Position numbers and translations under genes: made by a program | Shown: piece after piece, positions 53,238 to 62,432 of the stretch | Layout: every line of letters starts with the position of its first letter | Position numbering within the stretch: the stretch's first letter is position 1 | Notes under the pieces: model-generated | Seen by the model: only the letters and a program-made list of their open reading frames with translations | What the model was told of the DNA's origin: nothing | Database searches by the model: none | NCBI GenBank assembly: GCA_017529925.1 | Contig: JAFXMZ010000024.1 | Coordinates: 62,001-126,000 of the forward strand | From: Clostridiales bacterium | GTDB taxonomy: Bacteria; Bacillota; Clostridia; Saccharofermentanales; Saccharofermentanaceae | Direction of reading: 5' to 3' | Length of the DNA: 64,000 nt

Positions 53238-53265
53238 ACTATAAATTTACCACATCGGAAGGCAA
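53238..53265 (-). promoter_or_regulatory. Promoter of the hdr-flx-fumarate-reductase-like operon
   Basis: TTGCCT (53260-53265) and TATAGT (53238-53243) with a 16-nt spacer on the minus strand. The predicted start near 53229 is at the edge of the GACTGCA dyad. Confidence 0.65.
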
Positions 53266-53273
53266 AAATGTGT

Positions 53274-53330
53274 AAAAAAAACATGAAACGTTGCTGTTTC
53301 CACGGGGCAAAACCTCAAACGCTTCATGTT
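53274..53330 (-). terminator. Terminator of the PBP1-GGDEF gene
   Basis: Stem ACATGAA/TTCATGT (53281-53287, 53323-53329) enclosing a long partly paired interior, followed on the minus strand by T8 at 53274-53281. It lies 43 nt after the stop. Confidence 0.75.
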
Positions 53331-53372
53331 CTATATGCTTTTTTATATTTAAATAATGAAATGATTTTCAAA

Positions 53373-55685
53373 TCACCTGTACGAGCCGTACTTTGCCTTC
53401 TTCTCCGTCTTCTCCGTGTAGAGCTTCTCATCTGCCTTGTCGAGGACCTCATATATATCGACGTCGGCGGAGCATGAGAATTCGCATATACCGGTACTCA
53501 TCTCGATGGGATACGGCTTGTTTGCCTTCTTGTTGTGCTGTTTGGTGATCGATGCGAGCCTCTCCTTGATGGAGTTCTCGTAATTCTCAACGCCTACCAG
53601 CGCGAAAACAACAAACTCGTCGCCTCCGAGGCGCCCGATGATATCACCGCTCCTGAAAGTATCCTTGAGGATGGCGGCTATCTCGCGGAGCGCAAAGTCA
53701 CCGTCATCGTGACCGAACTTATCGTTGACCATCTTGAGGTTATCCATGTCGGCATAGCAGATTATAGCCTTCTTACCCCTGTTCAGCGGATCTCCGACTG
53801 CCTTCTGCGTATACTCGAGGAATCCTCTTCTGTTATAGAGTCCCGTAAGCTCGTCAGACTTTGCGACCTCATTCAGGAGACTGTTGTCTCTCATGAACTG
53901 CTCGAGCGAGTTCTGCAGGCTCTTCTTGACCTTGTCCTGTTCCTCGATCATTATCAGGGACTTGAGGGTAACGGAATACTGATGACCGATAGATGAGATA
54001 TATTCCAGATCTCCGACATCGATCTCGTTGACGAGCATACCGTAGATCTCTTCGCCCACGAACAGCGGTGATACTACCATAGTCCTTCTTCTCGAGTCGT
54101 CGATGTGCTCGTTGCTGAACATGAACTCAGTCCTCATGAGCTGCTGCTGATCGGAAGGGGCAGTCACGCCGCTCTCATCGCTCAGCGCCTTAAGGAGTAC
54201 GGAGTTCGGACACTTCCAGAATTCCTCTCCCTTGTTCCTGACATTGCCCTGGAACAGATACAGATAAGATCTTCTGAAGCCTATATTGCGAAGTCCCTTG
54301 AGCAGGTGCTCAAACGGGATCTCCTTCTCGTTGTTCATGAGGAAGATGTCGCTCGTCTCCTTGCTGACACTCCTTGAGACACGGTCTATCTTGTTATTCC
54401 TTATACCGACCATCCTGTTGCCCGCATATGAAAGCTTCCTGTAGAACTCGGAGAAGAGCTGCTCCGCGAGGATGAGAGCTTTCCCGTCCGATACGATGTG
54501 CGAAGCCTCGCTGTGGAGCGTCTCGAGAACGTTATACAGTTTCTCGGGGGAAGTATATGAGAAAAACTCCGTGTCGATCAGGTGGCCGAAAGCCCTCTGT
54601 GTATCGAACTCCTTCTCTTCCGAGCACATGGACCTGAAATAGTCGACGAGCGTGCTCTCAAATCCGGCGAGCAGATCCTTTATATTCCTCAATGTGTCAT
54701 CATCCTCGAAGATGCCGAAGAGATACTTCTCTATGGATTTTACATATCTGGTGCCGTTCTGCTCTATCTCGTCGATATGCAGTCTTTTCCTCATCTCGTC
54801 GATATCAAGTCCCTTGCATCCGCAGGAACTCCTCTGTACAAGGAATGTCTCGACCTCGAAGCTGTTTAGCTTTCCTCTCTCGATAAAATCCCTGCTCGAA
54901 AGGACCGCCTTATATGTAAGATCCGCGGAACTTGCTTCGACTGTTGTGAGGGGAGGATTCATGGATGCAGAGAAAACATCGTCATCGAAACCTATGACAT
55001 AGATATCCTTACCGGGTTCGAGTCCTCTTTCCTTGAATACCCTGTATCCTCCGATAGCCATGTTGTCGTTCGCAAATGCGACGGCATCGAGATCCGGGTT
55101 ATCGTCAAGAAGCTTCCTTACGACGTCGTCGCTGTCTGCCGTAAAATCACCGAATACGATCTGTCTGTTCTCGACCTGAAGTCCGGAGTCGGCCATCGTT
55201 GTCCTGAATGCCTGAAGCCTCTCAAGAGCATCCCTGTTCGTCTCCGGGCCGCTGACATATCCTATCTTCTTCGCACCGTGCTTGTTGATAACGTGAAGCA
55301 GGGCCTTAGAGAATCCCGAACGGTTATCGAAAGTAACCGACTGGTATCCGGGGATATTCGCAAAGAGCGTGACTATCGGAACCTTGGGGAGTCTTGACAG
55401 GAACTCCATCTGAAGTGACAGCTCGGCTCTCGAGCCGATAGTTCCCAGGAGAATGAACAGTATGTCGATCGTATTGACGGTCGGTATCGTAAAAACGGAA
55501 TTATACTGATATTCATATTCCCTGTTCTCATATCTTCCGTCGGCCTTACCGATGTAATGGCCAGGAAAGATAAAGAGGTTGGCGTCCATGGCCTTGGCAG
55601 CGAGTTCTGCACCCTTGCATGCCTGTCCCGAGAAGTAATTATCGGGATCGTCGATCATCAAGCCGATATTAAGTCTTCTGTCCAT
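53373..55685 (-). CDS. Diguanylate cyclase with LacI/periplasmic-binding-type sensor domain
   Basis: A 770-residue cytosolic protein without signal peptide or membrane helix. Residues about 5-285 match the sugar-binding (type 1 periplasmic-binding) fold of LacI-family regulators, without their DNA-binding head; FANDNMAIGGYRVF and VIGFDDD are typical. A middle region of about 340 residues, with a conserved SSCGC motif, includes a GAF-like part. The C-terminus is a GGDEF domain with intact active site GGDEF (687-691) and an I-site RSGD (678-681) at the correct distance for product inhibition. Predicted to make c-di-GMP in response to a sugar. GGAGG precedes the ATG. Confidence 0.9.
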   Translation of the reverse strand: MDRRLNIGLMIDDPDNYFSGQACKGAELAAKAMDANLFIFPGHYIGKADGRYENREYEYQYNSVFTIPTVNTIDILFILLGTIGSRAELSLQMEFLSRLPKVPIVTLFANIPGYQSVTFDNRSGFSKALLHVINKHGAKKIGYVSGPETNRDALERLQAFRTTMADSGLQVENRQIVFGDFTADSDDVVRKLLDDNPDLDAVAFANDNMAIGGYRVFKERGLEPGKDIYVIGFDDDVFSASMNPPLTTVEASSADLTYKAVLSSRDFIERGKLNSFEVETFLVQRSSCGCKGLDIDEMRKRLHIDEIEQNGTRYVKSIEKYLFGIFEDDDTLRNIKDLLAGFESTLVDYFRSMCSEEKEFDTQRAFGHLIDTEFFSYTSPEKLYNVLETLHSEASHIVSDGKALILAEQLFSEFYRKLSYAGNRMVGIRNNKIDRVSRSVSKETSDIFLMNNEKEIPFEHLLKGLRNIGFRRSYLYLFQGNVRNKGEEFWKCPNSVLLKALSDESGVTAPSDQQQLMRTEFMFSNEHIDDSRRRTMVVSPLFVGEEIYGMLVNEIDVGDLEYISSIGHQYSVTLKSLIMIEEQDKVKKSLQNSLEQFMRDNSLLNEVAKSDELTGLYNRRGFLEYTQKAVGDPLNRGKKAIICYADMDNLKMVNDKFGHDDGDFALREIAAILKDTFRSGDIIGRLGGDEFVVFALVGVENYENSIKERLASITKQHNKKANKPYPIEMSTGICEFSCSADVDIYEVLDKADEKLYTEKTEKKAKYGSYR

Positions 55686-55750
55686 AAGCGCCTCCGTCAG
55701 ACAGTATAAGGATATTTTAACATGCCCGCGCTATCTTATAAATAAGAAAA

Positions 55751-57247
55751 TCACTTTTTGCGGCGTGATAATCCCAGCAGGAACAGACCTGCGTAGGCAG
55801 CCGCCACGATGACTATCCCGGATATCACGACAGCCGCGATCCTTCCGCTGCTCCACCCGCTCTTCTCTTCATTATCGTCTCCGGCCTTCTGCCCGGGACC
55901 GTCTTCTCTTCCGGCCTTTGTTTCGGCAGTCTCCGAAGTCTCTGTCTCAGTCACCTCAGTTTCTTCCTGAGATGTCACGACTGTTGTCTCATCCGGCGTT
56001 GATGAAGGCTCTGACGGCTCGGTCCCGGGAACCTGCGTCGGAGTCGGCGAAGGCGGTGTCAGTGTTCCTGCCCTCTCAACAGGTTTAGAAACAGCCGATC
56101 CCGTCAGCGCCGAAACTATTCCTTCGTTCCATGTCCCTGCCGCCCTGTTGAAGATCGCATATCCGCCTTCGCCGGAAGTCTTATAATCGCCGTTATCCCA
56201 CCAGAAACACTTTATCCCGCGGGAAGCCGCCTGTGACACAAGGCATTTTGCATAGTCGCATCTTGCAGTATCATTCTCCTTGAATTCCGCACCGCATTCG
56301 CCGATGATGACGGGCACCCCGAGCCTTTTCGAAAAGGCGTCAAGGGAATTCATGATATTGGCGACCTCATTCGAGTCATCGCCCGTCCAGTCGCTGTGGA
56401 CTGAAGTCCAGGTCACGGACGCGGCAGTCCCAGTAAAGCTCCACGGCGCATAGACATGGACTTCCGCGATAAGGTGATCCTGAGCTGTATCCGAAGGAAG
56501 CACAAAAGCATCAAGGACACGCTGATCTACCGAGGATACATATGTATTTACGATGAGATTCCTGTCTGCGTTATTACCGCCCGTAGCCCTCACGGAATCA
56601 ACGAATGCCTGAGCCATTTTGTTTACTGTATCGAGTGCGTCCGACGTCGAAGGCGCATTCCATGTGTTGTTGATGTCGAGGACTTCGTTATAACCTTCGA
56701 ACATGAGCTTATAACCGTAGTCTTTGAACTCAGTGGCGATCTGTCCCCAGAGCTTCCTGTAGCGTGCCTCGGCCTGACCGAAAGAAGTGCCGTCCGCCAT
56801 TATCCAGCAGACCTTGTCCCCTCCGTGTTCACCCGTATCATGGTGAACGTTCAGGATGACGTAAAGATCGTTCTCCATTGCGTAATCGACGACCGTCTTT
56901 ACCCTGTCCATCCACGCCCTGTCGACGTTACCCTCGGCATCGATATGCTGGGCCCATGTGACAGGGATCCTTATCGCGTTGAAGCCGTGCGCCTTGACCG
57001 AATCGATCATGGCTTTCGTCGTCTCGGGATTGCCCCATGCCGTCTCAAAAGAGGCGGGATCCGTACCCGTGATCCACGTGCCGTACGAATCGAGTGTATT
57101 TCCGAGATTCCAGCCGACACCAATCTCATCGACGGCCTCGCGTGCCGTAATAGGGGAATCCGCCCTTACAGGTCTTCTCCCTGCCATACATATCGAAAAG
57201 AACATCACCGCAGCAACTGCTGCAGCCGCAATCTTTCTGATCCTCAT
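55751..57247 (-). CDS. GH5 endoglucanase (cellulase), secreted and membrane-anchored
   Basis: Hydrolyses beta-1,4-glucan outside the cell. Start at ATG 57247, 2 nt after the stop of the upstream gene; the longer frame lies inside that gene. The 498-residue protein has a basic signal peptide ending near ADSPITA, then a GH5 barrel (about 35-385) with GWNLGNTLD, acid/base Glu188 in GYNEV and nucleophile Glu317 in IIGECGAEF. A Pro/Thr/Glu-rich linker (about 390-455) follows, then one hydrophobic helix and the tail SRRKK. There is no LPXTG, dockerin or carbohydrate-binding module, so it stays tethered to the membrane by the helix. Confidence 0.93.
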   Translation of the reverse strand: MRIRKIAAAAVAAVMFFSICMAGRRPVRADSPITAREAVDEIGVGWNLGNTLDSYGTWITGTDPASFETAWGNPETTKAMIDSVKAHGFNAIRIPVTWAQHIDAEGNVDRAWMDRVKTVVDYAMENDLYVILNVHHDTGEHGGDKVCWIMADGTSFGQAEARYRKLWGQIATEFKDYGYKLMFEGYNEVLDINNTWNAPSTSDALDTVNKMAQAFVDSVRATGGNNADRNLIVNTYVSSVDQRVLDAFVLPSDTAQDHLIAEVHVYAPWSFTGTAASVTWTSVHSDWTGDDSNEVANIMNSLDAFSKRLGVPVIIGECGAEFKENDTARCDYAKCLVSQAASRGIKCFWWDNGDYKTSGEGGYAIFNRAAGTWNEGIVSALTGSAVSKPVERAGTLTPPSPTPTQVPGTEPSEPSSTPDETTVVTSQEETEVTETETSETAETKAGREDGPGQKAGDDNEEKSGWSSGRIAAVVISGIVIVAAAYAGLFLLGLSRRKK

Positions 57248-57249
57248 CC

Positions 57250-58389
57250 TTATCTTCCGAACCTTTCCTTTACGAGCTTTAAGTTTTCTATGATATCCAG
57301 ATGCTGCGGGCACACCTCTTCACACTGTCCGCATTCCACGCAGTCACCCGCCGCGCCGAAGACCTCCGTCAGTCTGTCATAGTATTCCGACTCGACGAGC
57401 CAGCCTTTGGAAGCGGGCTCGCGGACGACATTGTTATAGAGTGCAAAATACTTCGGTATCGCGATATTCATGGGGCAGCCTTCAGTGCAGTAGGAGCATG
57501 AGGTGCACGGTATCGCGATATTGCTGTTGATGACGGATACCGCCTTCCGGATCAGTTCATACTCATCATCGCACAGGGGAACGAATGACTTCATGTAAGA
57601 CATATTATCCTCTAACTGTGCGATATTGCTCATGCCCGACAGTACCATGGCGACTCCCGGCAGCGAGGCGGCAAAACGGATCGCCCATGAAGGGATCGAC
57701 ATATCCTTCGAATATGACCTGAACAGATCTGCGGCTTCATCAGGGATGTTCGCGAGCGTCCCGCCCTTGACGGGCTCCATGACTATCACCGGCTTCCCAT
57801 GCTTCACAGCCGTCTCATAACACTTTCTCGACTGGACTCCTTCGCTGTCCCAGTCGATATAGTTGATCTGAAGCTGTACGAATTCCATCTCGGGATGCTC
57901 GGTCAGGACCTTGTCCAGGAGCTCGGGGGAGTCGTGGAATGAGAACCCGATATGCTTTACCAGACCCTGCTCCTTCTTTTTCACGATCCAGTCAAAACAG
58001 CCGAGTTCGGTATATTTCCTGTAGTGATCGACTCCGATGTCGTGCAGCAGATAGTAGTCGAAATAACCTGCGCCCGTCTTTTCGAGCTGGGTGTTGAATA
58101 TCCTGTCGCAGTCTTCAGGTGTCTTTATGAAGCCGCCGTGAAGCTTTGTCGCCAGGGTAAAAGTGTCCCTTTTGTGCCTTGAAGTGAGTGCCGGCTTTAC
58201 CGCGTCCTCGCTCTTGAAGGCACAGTACATCCATGCCGTATCAAAATATGTGAAGCCGTTCTCTATAAAGAGATCGACCATCTTCTTCATCTGTTCTATG
58301 TCTATCGAACCCGCATCATCCGGATCGAGAAGCGGAAGCCTCATAAGCCCGAAGCCGAGCTTTGGCGAACTGAAGATACTCACAGTCAT
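57250..58389 (-). CDS. Aldo/keto reductase with C-terminal ferredoxin domain
   Basis: About 379 residues. The N-terminal AKR barrel has GFGLMRLP, FDTAWMY (catalytic Asp/Tyr region), KLHGG and YYLLHDIG. The C-terminal 100 residues carry CTSCSYCTEGCP and CVECGQCEEVCPQ, predicted to hold two [4Fe-4S] clusters, the combination common in anaerobes. The substrate is unknown. The start is uncertain: ATG 58389 has AAGGAGG close by (3 nt), ATG 58413 has none. The upstream gene is divergent; the GH5 gene follows 2 nt after its stop, suggesting co-expression with cellulose use. Confidence 0.88.
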   Translation of the reverse strand: MTVSIFSSPKLGFGLMRLPLLDPDDAGSIDIEQMKKMVDLFIENGFTYFDTAWMYCAFKSEDAVKPALTSRHKRDTFTLATKLHGGFIKTPEDCDRIFNTQLEKTGAGYFDYYLLHDIGVDHYRKYTELGCFDWIVKKKEQGLVKHIGFSFHDSPELLDKVLTEHPEMEFVQLQINYIDWDSEGVQSRKCYETAVKHGKPVIVMEPVKGGTLANIPDEAADLFRSYSKDMSIPSWAIRFAASLPGVAMVLSGMSNIAQLEDNMSYMKSFVPLCDDEYELIRKAVSVINSNIAIPCTSCSYCTEGCPMNIAIPKYFALYNNVVREPASKGWLVESEYYDRLTEVFGAAGDCVECGQCEEVCPQHLDIIENLKLVKERFGR

Positions 58390-58457
58390 GCCCCTCCTTG
58401 TCTGTTGCCGCATTTTTATGTATCTTAATTATACACGACGACGGAGGTTCTAAGGAT
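58390..58457. promoter_or_regulatory. Divergent intergenic region between the AKR-GH5 unit and the sugar transporter
   Basis: 68 nt separating opposite starts. On the plus strand GGAGG (58443-58447) lies 10 nt before the transporter ATG. AT-rich TTAATTATAC around 58425-58436 could supply a -10 on either strand, but no convincing -35 is seen. Confidence 0.3.
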
Positions 58458-59801
58458 ATGAAGCTCAATTACAAAAACACTTTCCTGTGCGGTCTTGCCT
58501 TCTTCACCATAATGTCTTTCTGGCAGCTGTACGACAATGTCATTCCGCTTCTTCTGACCAACACTTTCGGACTTGCCAAATCCTATACCGGATACATAAT
58601 GGCAGCAGACAATGTGCTCGCTCTCTTCCTCCTTCCCCTGTTCGGAAAGATCTCCGACGGGACCCGCTCAAGATACGGACGGAGGATGCCCTATATAGTC
58701 ATCGGAACCGTGATCGCAGCGGCTCTGCTGAACCTCATCCCCATCATAGACAACGGTCATGCGGCCGGAAACGGCGGGATATTCTTTTCACTTCCCGCAT
58801 TCATCGCAGTCCTCGGCATACTTCTCGTAACGATGTCGGTATACCGCTCACCCGCAGTCGCGCTCATGCCTGATATCACTCCCAAGCCTCTGCGCTCGCA
58901 GGGCAATGCGATAATCAACCTGATGGGTGCCGCAGGCGGTATCACCTACCTCGTATTCGCGGCAGTCATGTATCCTGCATCCAAGACAGAGAATGTCGGT
59001 CACGTCGACTATACCCCCCTCTTTATCTTCATGTCGGTCATCATGGTCGTCGCAATAGTCATCATGTTCAAAGCTCTTCCGGAGAAGGCCCTTTTCGAGA
59101 AGAATGAAAAGATAGAGAAAGAGCATCCGGAATGGGACCTCACCGAGAAGAAAGACGAGTCAGGAAAGAGCATCCTTCCTCCGGAAGTAAAGAGATCCAT
59201 GATATTCCTCCTTCTTTCGGTTGCCCTGTGGTATATGGCATATAACTCGGTAACGACCTGGTTCACGACTTATATAGACGACGTCATGGGCAAGGGACTT
59301 GGCGGCGCATCGCTGTGCTTCCTCATCGCCAACGGAGGAGCTGTTATCTCCTATATCCCGCTCGGCATTATCGCTTCGAAGATAGGAAGGAAGAAGTCGA
59401 TCTATTTCGGGACCGTGCTCCTGACCGTATGCTTCGGTTCATGCTATTTCCTTACGACCATGTTCACGACCATAAAGCCGATCACATATGCCGTATTCGC
59501 GCTCATCGGCCTTGCATGGGCGGCTATCAATGTCAACTCCCTGCCCATGTGCCTTGAGATGTGCAAGGGCTCCGATTCCGGAAAGTTCACCGGCTACTAT
59601 TACGCACTTTCGATGTCGGGACAGATATTAACGCCCATTCTCTCCGGTTATCTGATGGAGATGGCGGGCGTTAAGTGTCTCTTCGTATATGCAGCCATAT
59701 TCGCGCTCATGAGCTTCCTTACGATGACGCTCGTAAAGCATGGTGACGTTCTGGGTGATTCTGTTAAGGGACTTGAGGCATTCGAGGATTTTGACTCCTG
59801 A
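58458..59801 (+). CDS. GPH-family (MFS) sugar:cation symporter
   Basis: 447 residues with about 12 hydrophobic segments. DNVLALFLLPLFGKISDGTRSRYGRRMPYI is the glycoside-pentoside-hexuronide family motif around the second and third helices (DGTRSRxGRRxP). Start at ATG 58458 with GGAGG upstream; the frame extends 20 codons further without a site. Probably imports oligosaccharides released by extracellular glucanases. It is convergent with the GH16-PBP1-GGDEF gene (6 nt between stops). Confidence 0.9.
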   Translation: MKLNYKNTFLCGLAFFTIMSFWQLYDNVIPLLLTNTFGLAKSYTGYIMAADNVLALFLLPLFGKISDGTRSRYGRRMPYIVIGTVIAAALLNLIPIIDNGHAAGNGGIFFSLPAFIAVLGILLVTMSVYRSPAVALMPDITPKPLRSQGNAIINLMGAAGGITYLVFAAVMYPASKTENVGHVDYTPLFIFMSVIMVVAIVIMFKALPEKALFEKNEKIEKEHPEWDLTEKKDESGKSILPPEVKRSMIFLLLSVALWYMAYNSVTTWFTTYIDDVMGKGLGGASLCFLIANGGAVISYIPLGIIASKIGRKKSIYFGTVLLTVCFGSCYFLTTMFTTIKPITYAVFALIGLAWAAINVNSLPMCLEMCKGSDSGKFTGYYYALSMSGQILTPILSGYLMEMAGVKCLFVYAAIFALMSFLTMTLVKHGDVLGDSVKGLEAFEDFDS

Positions 59802-59807
59802 TAAGGA

Positions 59808-62432
59808 TCATTCCTCTCCTCTCTCTGCCTTTCTCTTTCTCTTGAACTGATACATCATCTCATCGGATTCTTTTATCATATTCTCGATCGACAGGCCTCT
59901 GCTGATCGTGCACTCGGACATACCCATCGATGCATCGACGCCGTAGTCCTTATCACGAAGCGCTCCGTCGTTATCGATATTGCGCCTGATCTCCGACTTT
60001 ATGAGTTCAAAATGAAGCATCATCGATTCTTCGCTTATCATGGCGAAAGCGAACTCATCGCCGCCGTACCTCGCGCATACGCCGCGCTCGCCGACATATT
60101 TCGAGATGGCCCGGGCAAGGACCTGTATGGCATTGTCTCCCTCAATGTGTCCGAAATTATCATTTATGTACTTGAGACCGTCCATGTCGACAGAGAACAG
60201 CGAGAAGACGAGTCCCTTATTCTTTCTCTCCGAAAGGATCCTGTCGATCCTCGAGAAGAATCCTCTTCTGTTATAAAGACCTGTAAGATAGTCGAGCTCG
60301 CTCATCTCCTCCATCTTCCGGACTGTCTCCTGGGTATGTCTGTTATTAAGTACGGTGTTTACCGTCGCGGAGATAAAGAGCGCAAACTCCTCAAATCTCT
60401 GCTGCTTGCGCATATCGAGCCTTTCATATCCGTTGACCACATATCCGAAGTTCACGTCTCCGGATCTTGTCTGCTTGATGAGGAATACATTATACTTGCT
60501 TTCCCTCGAGAGAAGCAGATCTGCTTCGGGGAACATATCCGGCATATTGAAGAATTTCTGGTCAAATCTGTATTCGCCGTCCATCGATTCTAAAAGCGCA
60601 TGAAGACAGGTTCCCTCCTGGAGGGCGATGAAGTAGTACTGATCCTTCCAGAGCCACAGACAGTACTTGAGGTTCTGCGCCATATCGTCGACATCAGTCA
60701 TGCTTATGGACCTTGAGATGAACTTGCCCATCTCGAGCATATGACGGAAATAATCATGATTATCCCTCGCCATCTCCGATACGACTGCAGGCCAGTCTTC
60801 ATCATTTCCGGATGAGCATCCGCACGATGTATGCTTCGAAAGGCGGTAATCTATCTTCATCTTCTTCTCGATGAGAGGGGCGTGGTCAGTCGTCATCTTC
60901 CACTCCCTGATACGTTCGAGTATCTCATCGGATATCTTCTCATAGTCGAGAACGCATGTCGTGATGACAGGGTTGTGGCAAAGCGCCTGTTTGATGCCGT
61001 CAAAGCCTGTTACATATACATCCTCAGGGACTCTGTATCCTCTTTCCGCAAGGCAGTCGCAGATACCTATCGCCATCGAATCGTTGGCACAGACTAAAGC
61101 CCTGGGCACCCTGTATCCCGAATCGATGAGTCCCGACAGGACCTGTGATGCAGTCGCGTCCCAGAAATCCCCGTAATGTATCATCCTCTTCGAAAATTCT
61201 ATCCCGTTCTCCTCGAGGACCTTCCTGAATACATCTATCCTGGCGTCGGAAAAGCTGTTGCCTCTGAATCCCGCGAACATCTCGACATCCTTTATGCCGT
61301 GATCCTCGACTATGTGGCGGACCGCCTTCTCAAAGCCATCCTCATACTGAAGCTGTGCATGTATCGTTCCGGGGACATCCCTCTCGAACATGAACAGGGG
61401 TATATCCTTCTTTTTGCACCCTGATACAAGTCTGTCTATTACGTCCGCAGTCTTTATCATCTCACCGAAGACTATCATCGCGTCATGATCATGAGAGCAG
61501 ATAAAATCCGCAAACTCGAGTTCCCTCTGCAGGTTATACTTGTCATCCGAGGTAAGTCCGAACGTATAACAGCAGAGGACATAATCCTTGAACAGCTTCT
61601 CGGTCTGCATTGAACGCATGAACATATTGAGATTGTCGGCATCCTCCCAGACTCCGCAGACGCCTATCACGCCTCTTCTGGCTCCGAAAGAACCCTCCTT
61701 GTATGTCTCTTTCCTGTAGACCTTGACATAATCGATGACCATCTCGCCCGCCTCATCGAAAGGCGTATCCATATCGGGATCACCGGGCCAGTCTCCGCCG
61801 ACCGCCAGATTGATTATGATAAAGAAGGGATGTGTGAAGGTGTCGTCCGCATGAACGCGGAAGTACTCTATGCCGTCTACGAGGAACTTTATCTGCCCGG
61901 GGTCCCATTCGCATGAGTAGATATGGAAATCCTCCGACAGATCGACATTCCCGATCATGGCATTTATGCCCTGCTTCATTATGTGCTTCTCGCCATAATG
62001 GATCGTACCGTAGACTTTCTCCGTATCGTGGCCCAGGACCTCCATGATGTCTATCTCGCCGCACACCGGCCACGACCTGTATTTGGTCTCATCGGGCAGG
62101 AGCCAGAATGCGGGAAGGAATCCCTTGCCCTTGGGCACCTTGATGGAAGCCTCGAACCTTCCGTAGAGGAATTCGTGCTTGCCCTTCGTATTTATCCTGC
62201 CTGAGTAATATCTGTAATTACCGTCCCTGTCCGTTATCCTGACAGGACGTATGTGGAGCTTGCCGTCGCGGACATAGATAGTCTCGTCGCTCGCGACATA
62301 TTCCTGGAGCTCATTGTTGACCCATCCCGCCTGACGTGTTTCCATATTCCAGTCAGACGAGCTTAATGAATCTCCCGTAAATTCTTCAGACCATGCCAGT
62401 CTGTATTCGGAATCATCTGCGCCGTTTCTCAT
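59808..62432 (-). CDS. GH16 beta-glucanase domain fused to PBP1-type sensor and GGDEF diguanylate cyclase
   Basis: One uninterrupted 874-codon frame. Start taken at ATG 62432 (M-R-N-G-A), with GAGGG seven nt upstream; a TTG 12 codons earlier is possible. Residues about 10-240 are a complete GH16 domain with the catalytic EIDIME (126-131; nucleophile Glu126, acid/base Glu131). Residues about 250-545 are a LacI-type periplasmic-binding fold (VCANDSMAIGICD, VTGFDG), then the TSCGC motif, a middle region, and a GGDEF domain with intact GGDEF (790-794) but no RxxD I-site. There is no signal peptide or helix, so the GH16 domain should be cytoplasmic. Shares its last 600 residues in layout with the cyclase at 53.4 kb. 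Confidence 0.88.
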   Translation of the reverse strand: MRNGADDSEYRLAWSEEFTGDSLSSSDWNMETRQAGWVNNELQEYVASDETIYVRDGKLHIRPVRITDRDGNYRYYSGRINTKGKHEFLYGRFEASIKVPKGKGFLPAFWLLPDETKYRSWPVCGEIDIMEVLGHDTEKVYGTIHYGEKHIMKQGINAMIGNVDLSEDFHIYSCEWDPGQIKFLVDGIEYFRVHADDTFTHPFFIIINLAVGGDWPGDPDMDTPFDEAGEMVIDYVKVYRKETYKEGSFGARRGVIGVCGVWEDADNLNMFMRSMQTEKLFKDYVLCCYTFGLTSDDKYNLQRELEFADFICSHDHDAMIVFGEMIKTADVIDRLVSGCKKKDIPLFMFERDVPGTIHAQLQYEDGFEKAVRHIVEDHGIKDVEMFAGFRGNSFSDARIDVFRKVLEENGIEFSKRMIHYGDFWDATASQVLSGLIDSGYRVPRALVCANDSMAIGICDCLAERGYRVPEDVYVTGFDGIKQALCHNPVITTCVLDYEKISDEILERIREWKMTTDHAPLIEKKMKIDYRLSKHTSCGCSSGNDEDWPAVVSEMARDNHDYFRHMLEMGKFISRSISMTDVDDMAQNLKYCLWLWKDQYYFIALQEGTCLHALLESMDGEYRFDQKFFNMPDMFPEADLLLSRESKYNVFLIKQTRSGDVNFGYVVNGYERLDMRKQQRFEEFALFISATVNTVLNNRHTQETVRKMEEMSELDYLTGLYNRRGFFSRIDRILSERKNKGLVFSLFSVDMDGLKYINDNFGHIEGDNAIQVLARAISKYVGERGVCARYGGDEFAFAMISEESMMLHFELIKSEIRRNIDNDGALRDKDYGVDASMGMSECTISRGLSIENMIKESDEMMYQFKRKRKAERGEE

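Noticed and set aside
53281..53330. c-di-GMP riboswitch near the cyclase gene
   Set aside because: The region is followed by T8 and lies after the stop, so it is a terminator; the conserved GEMM bases are not present in order.
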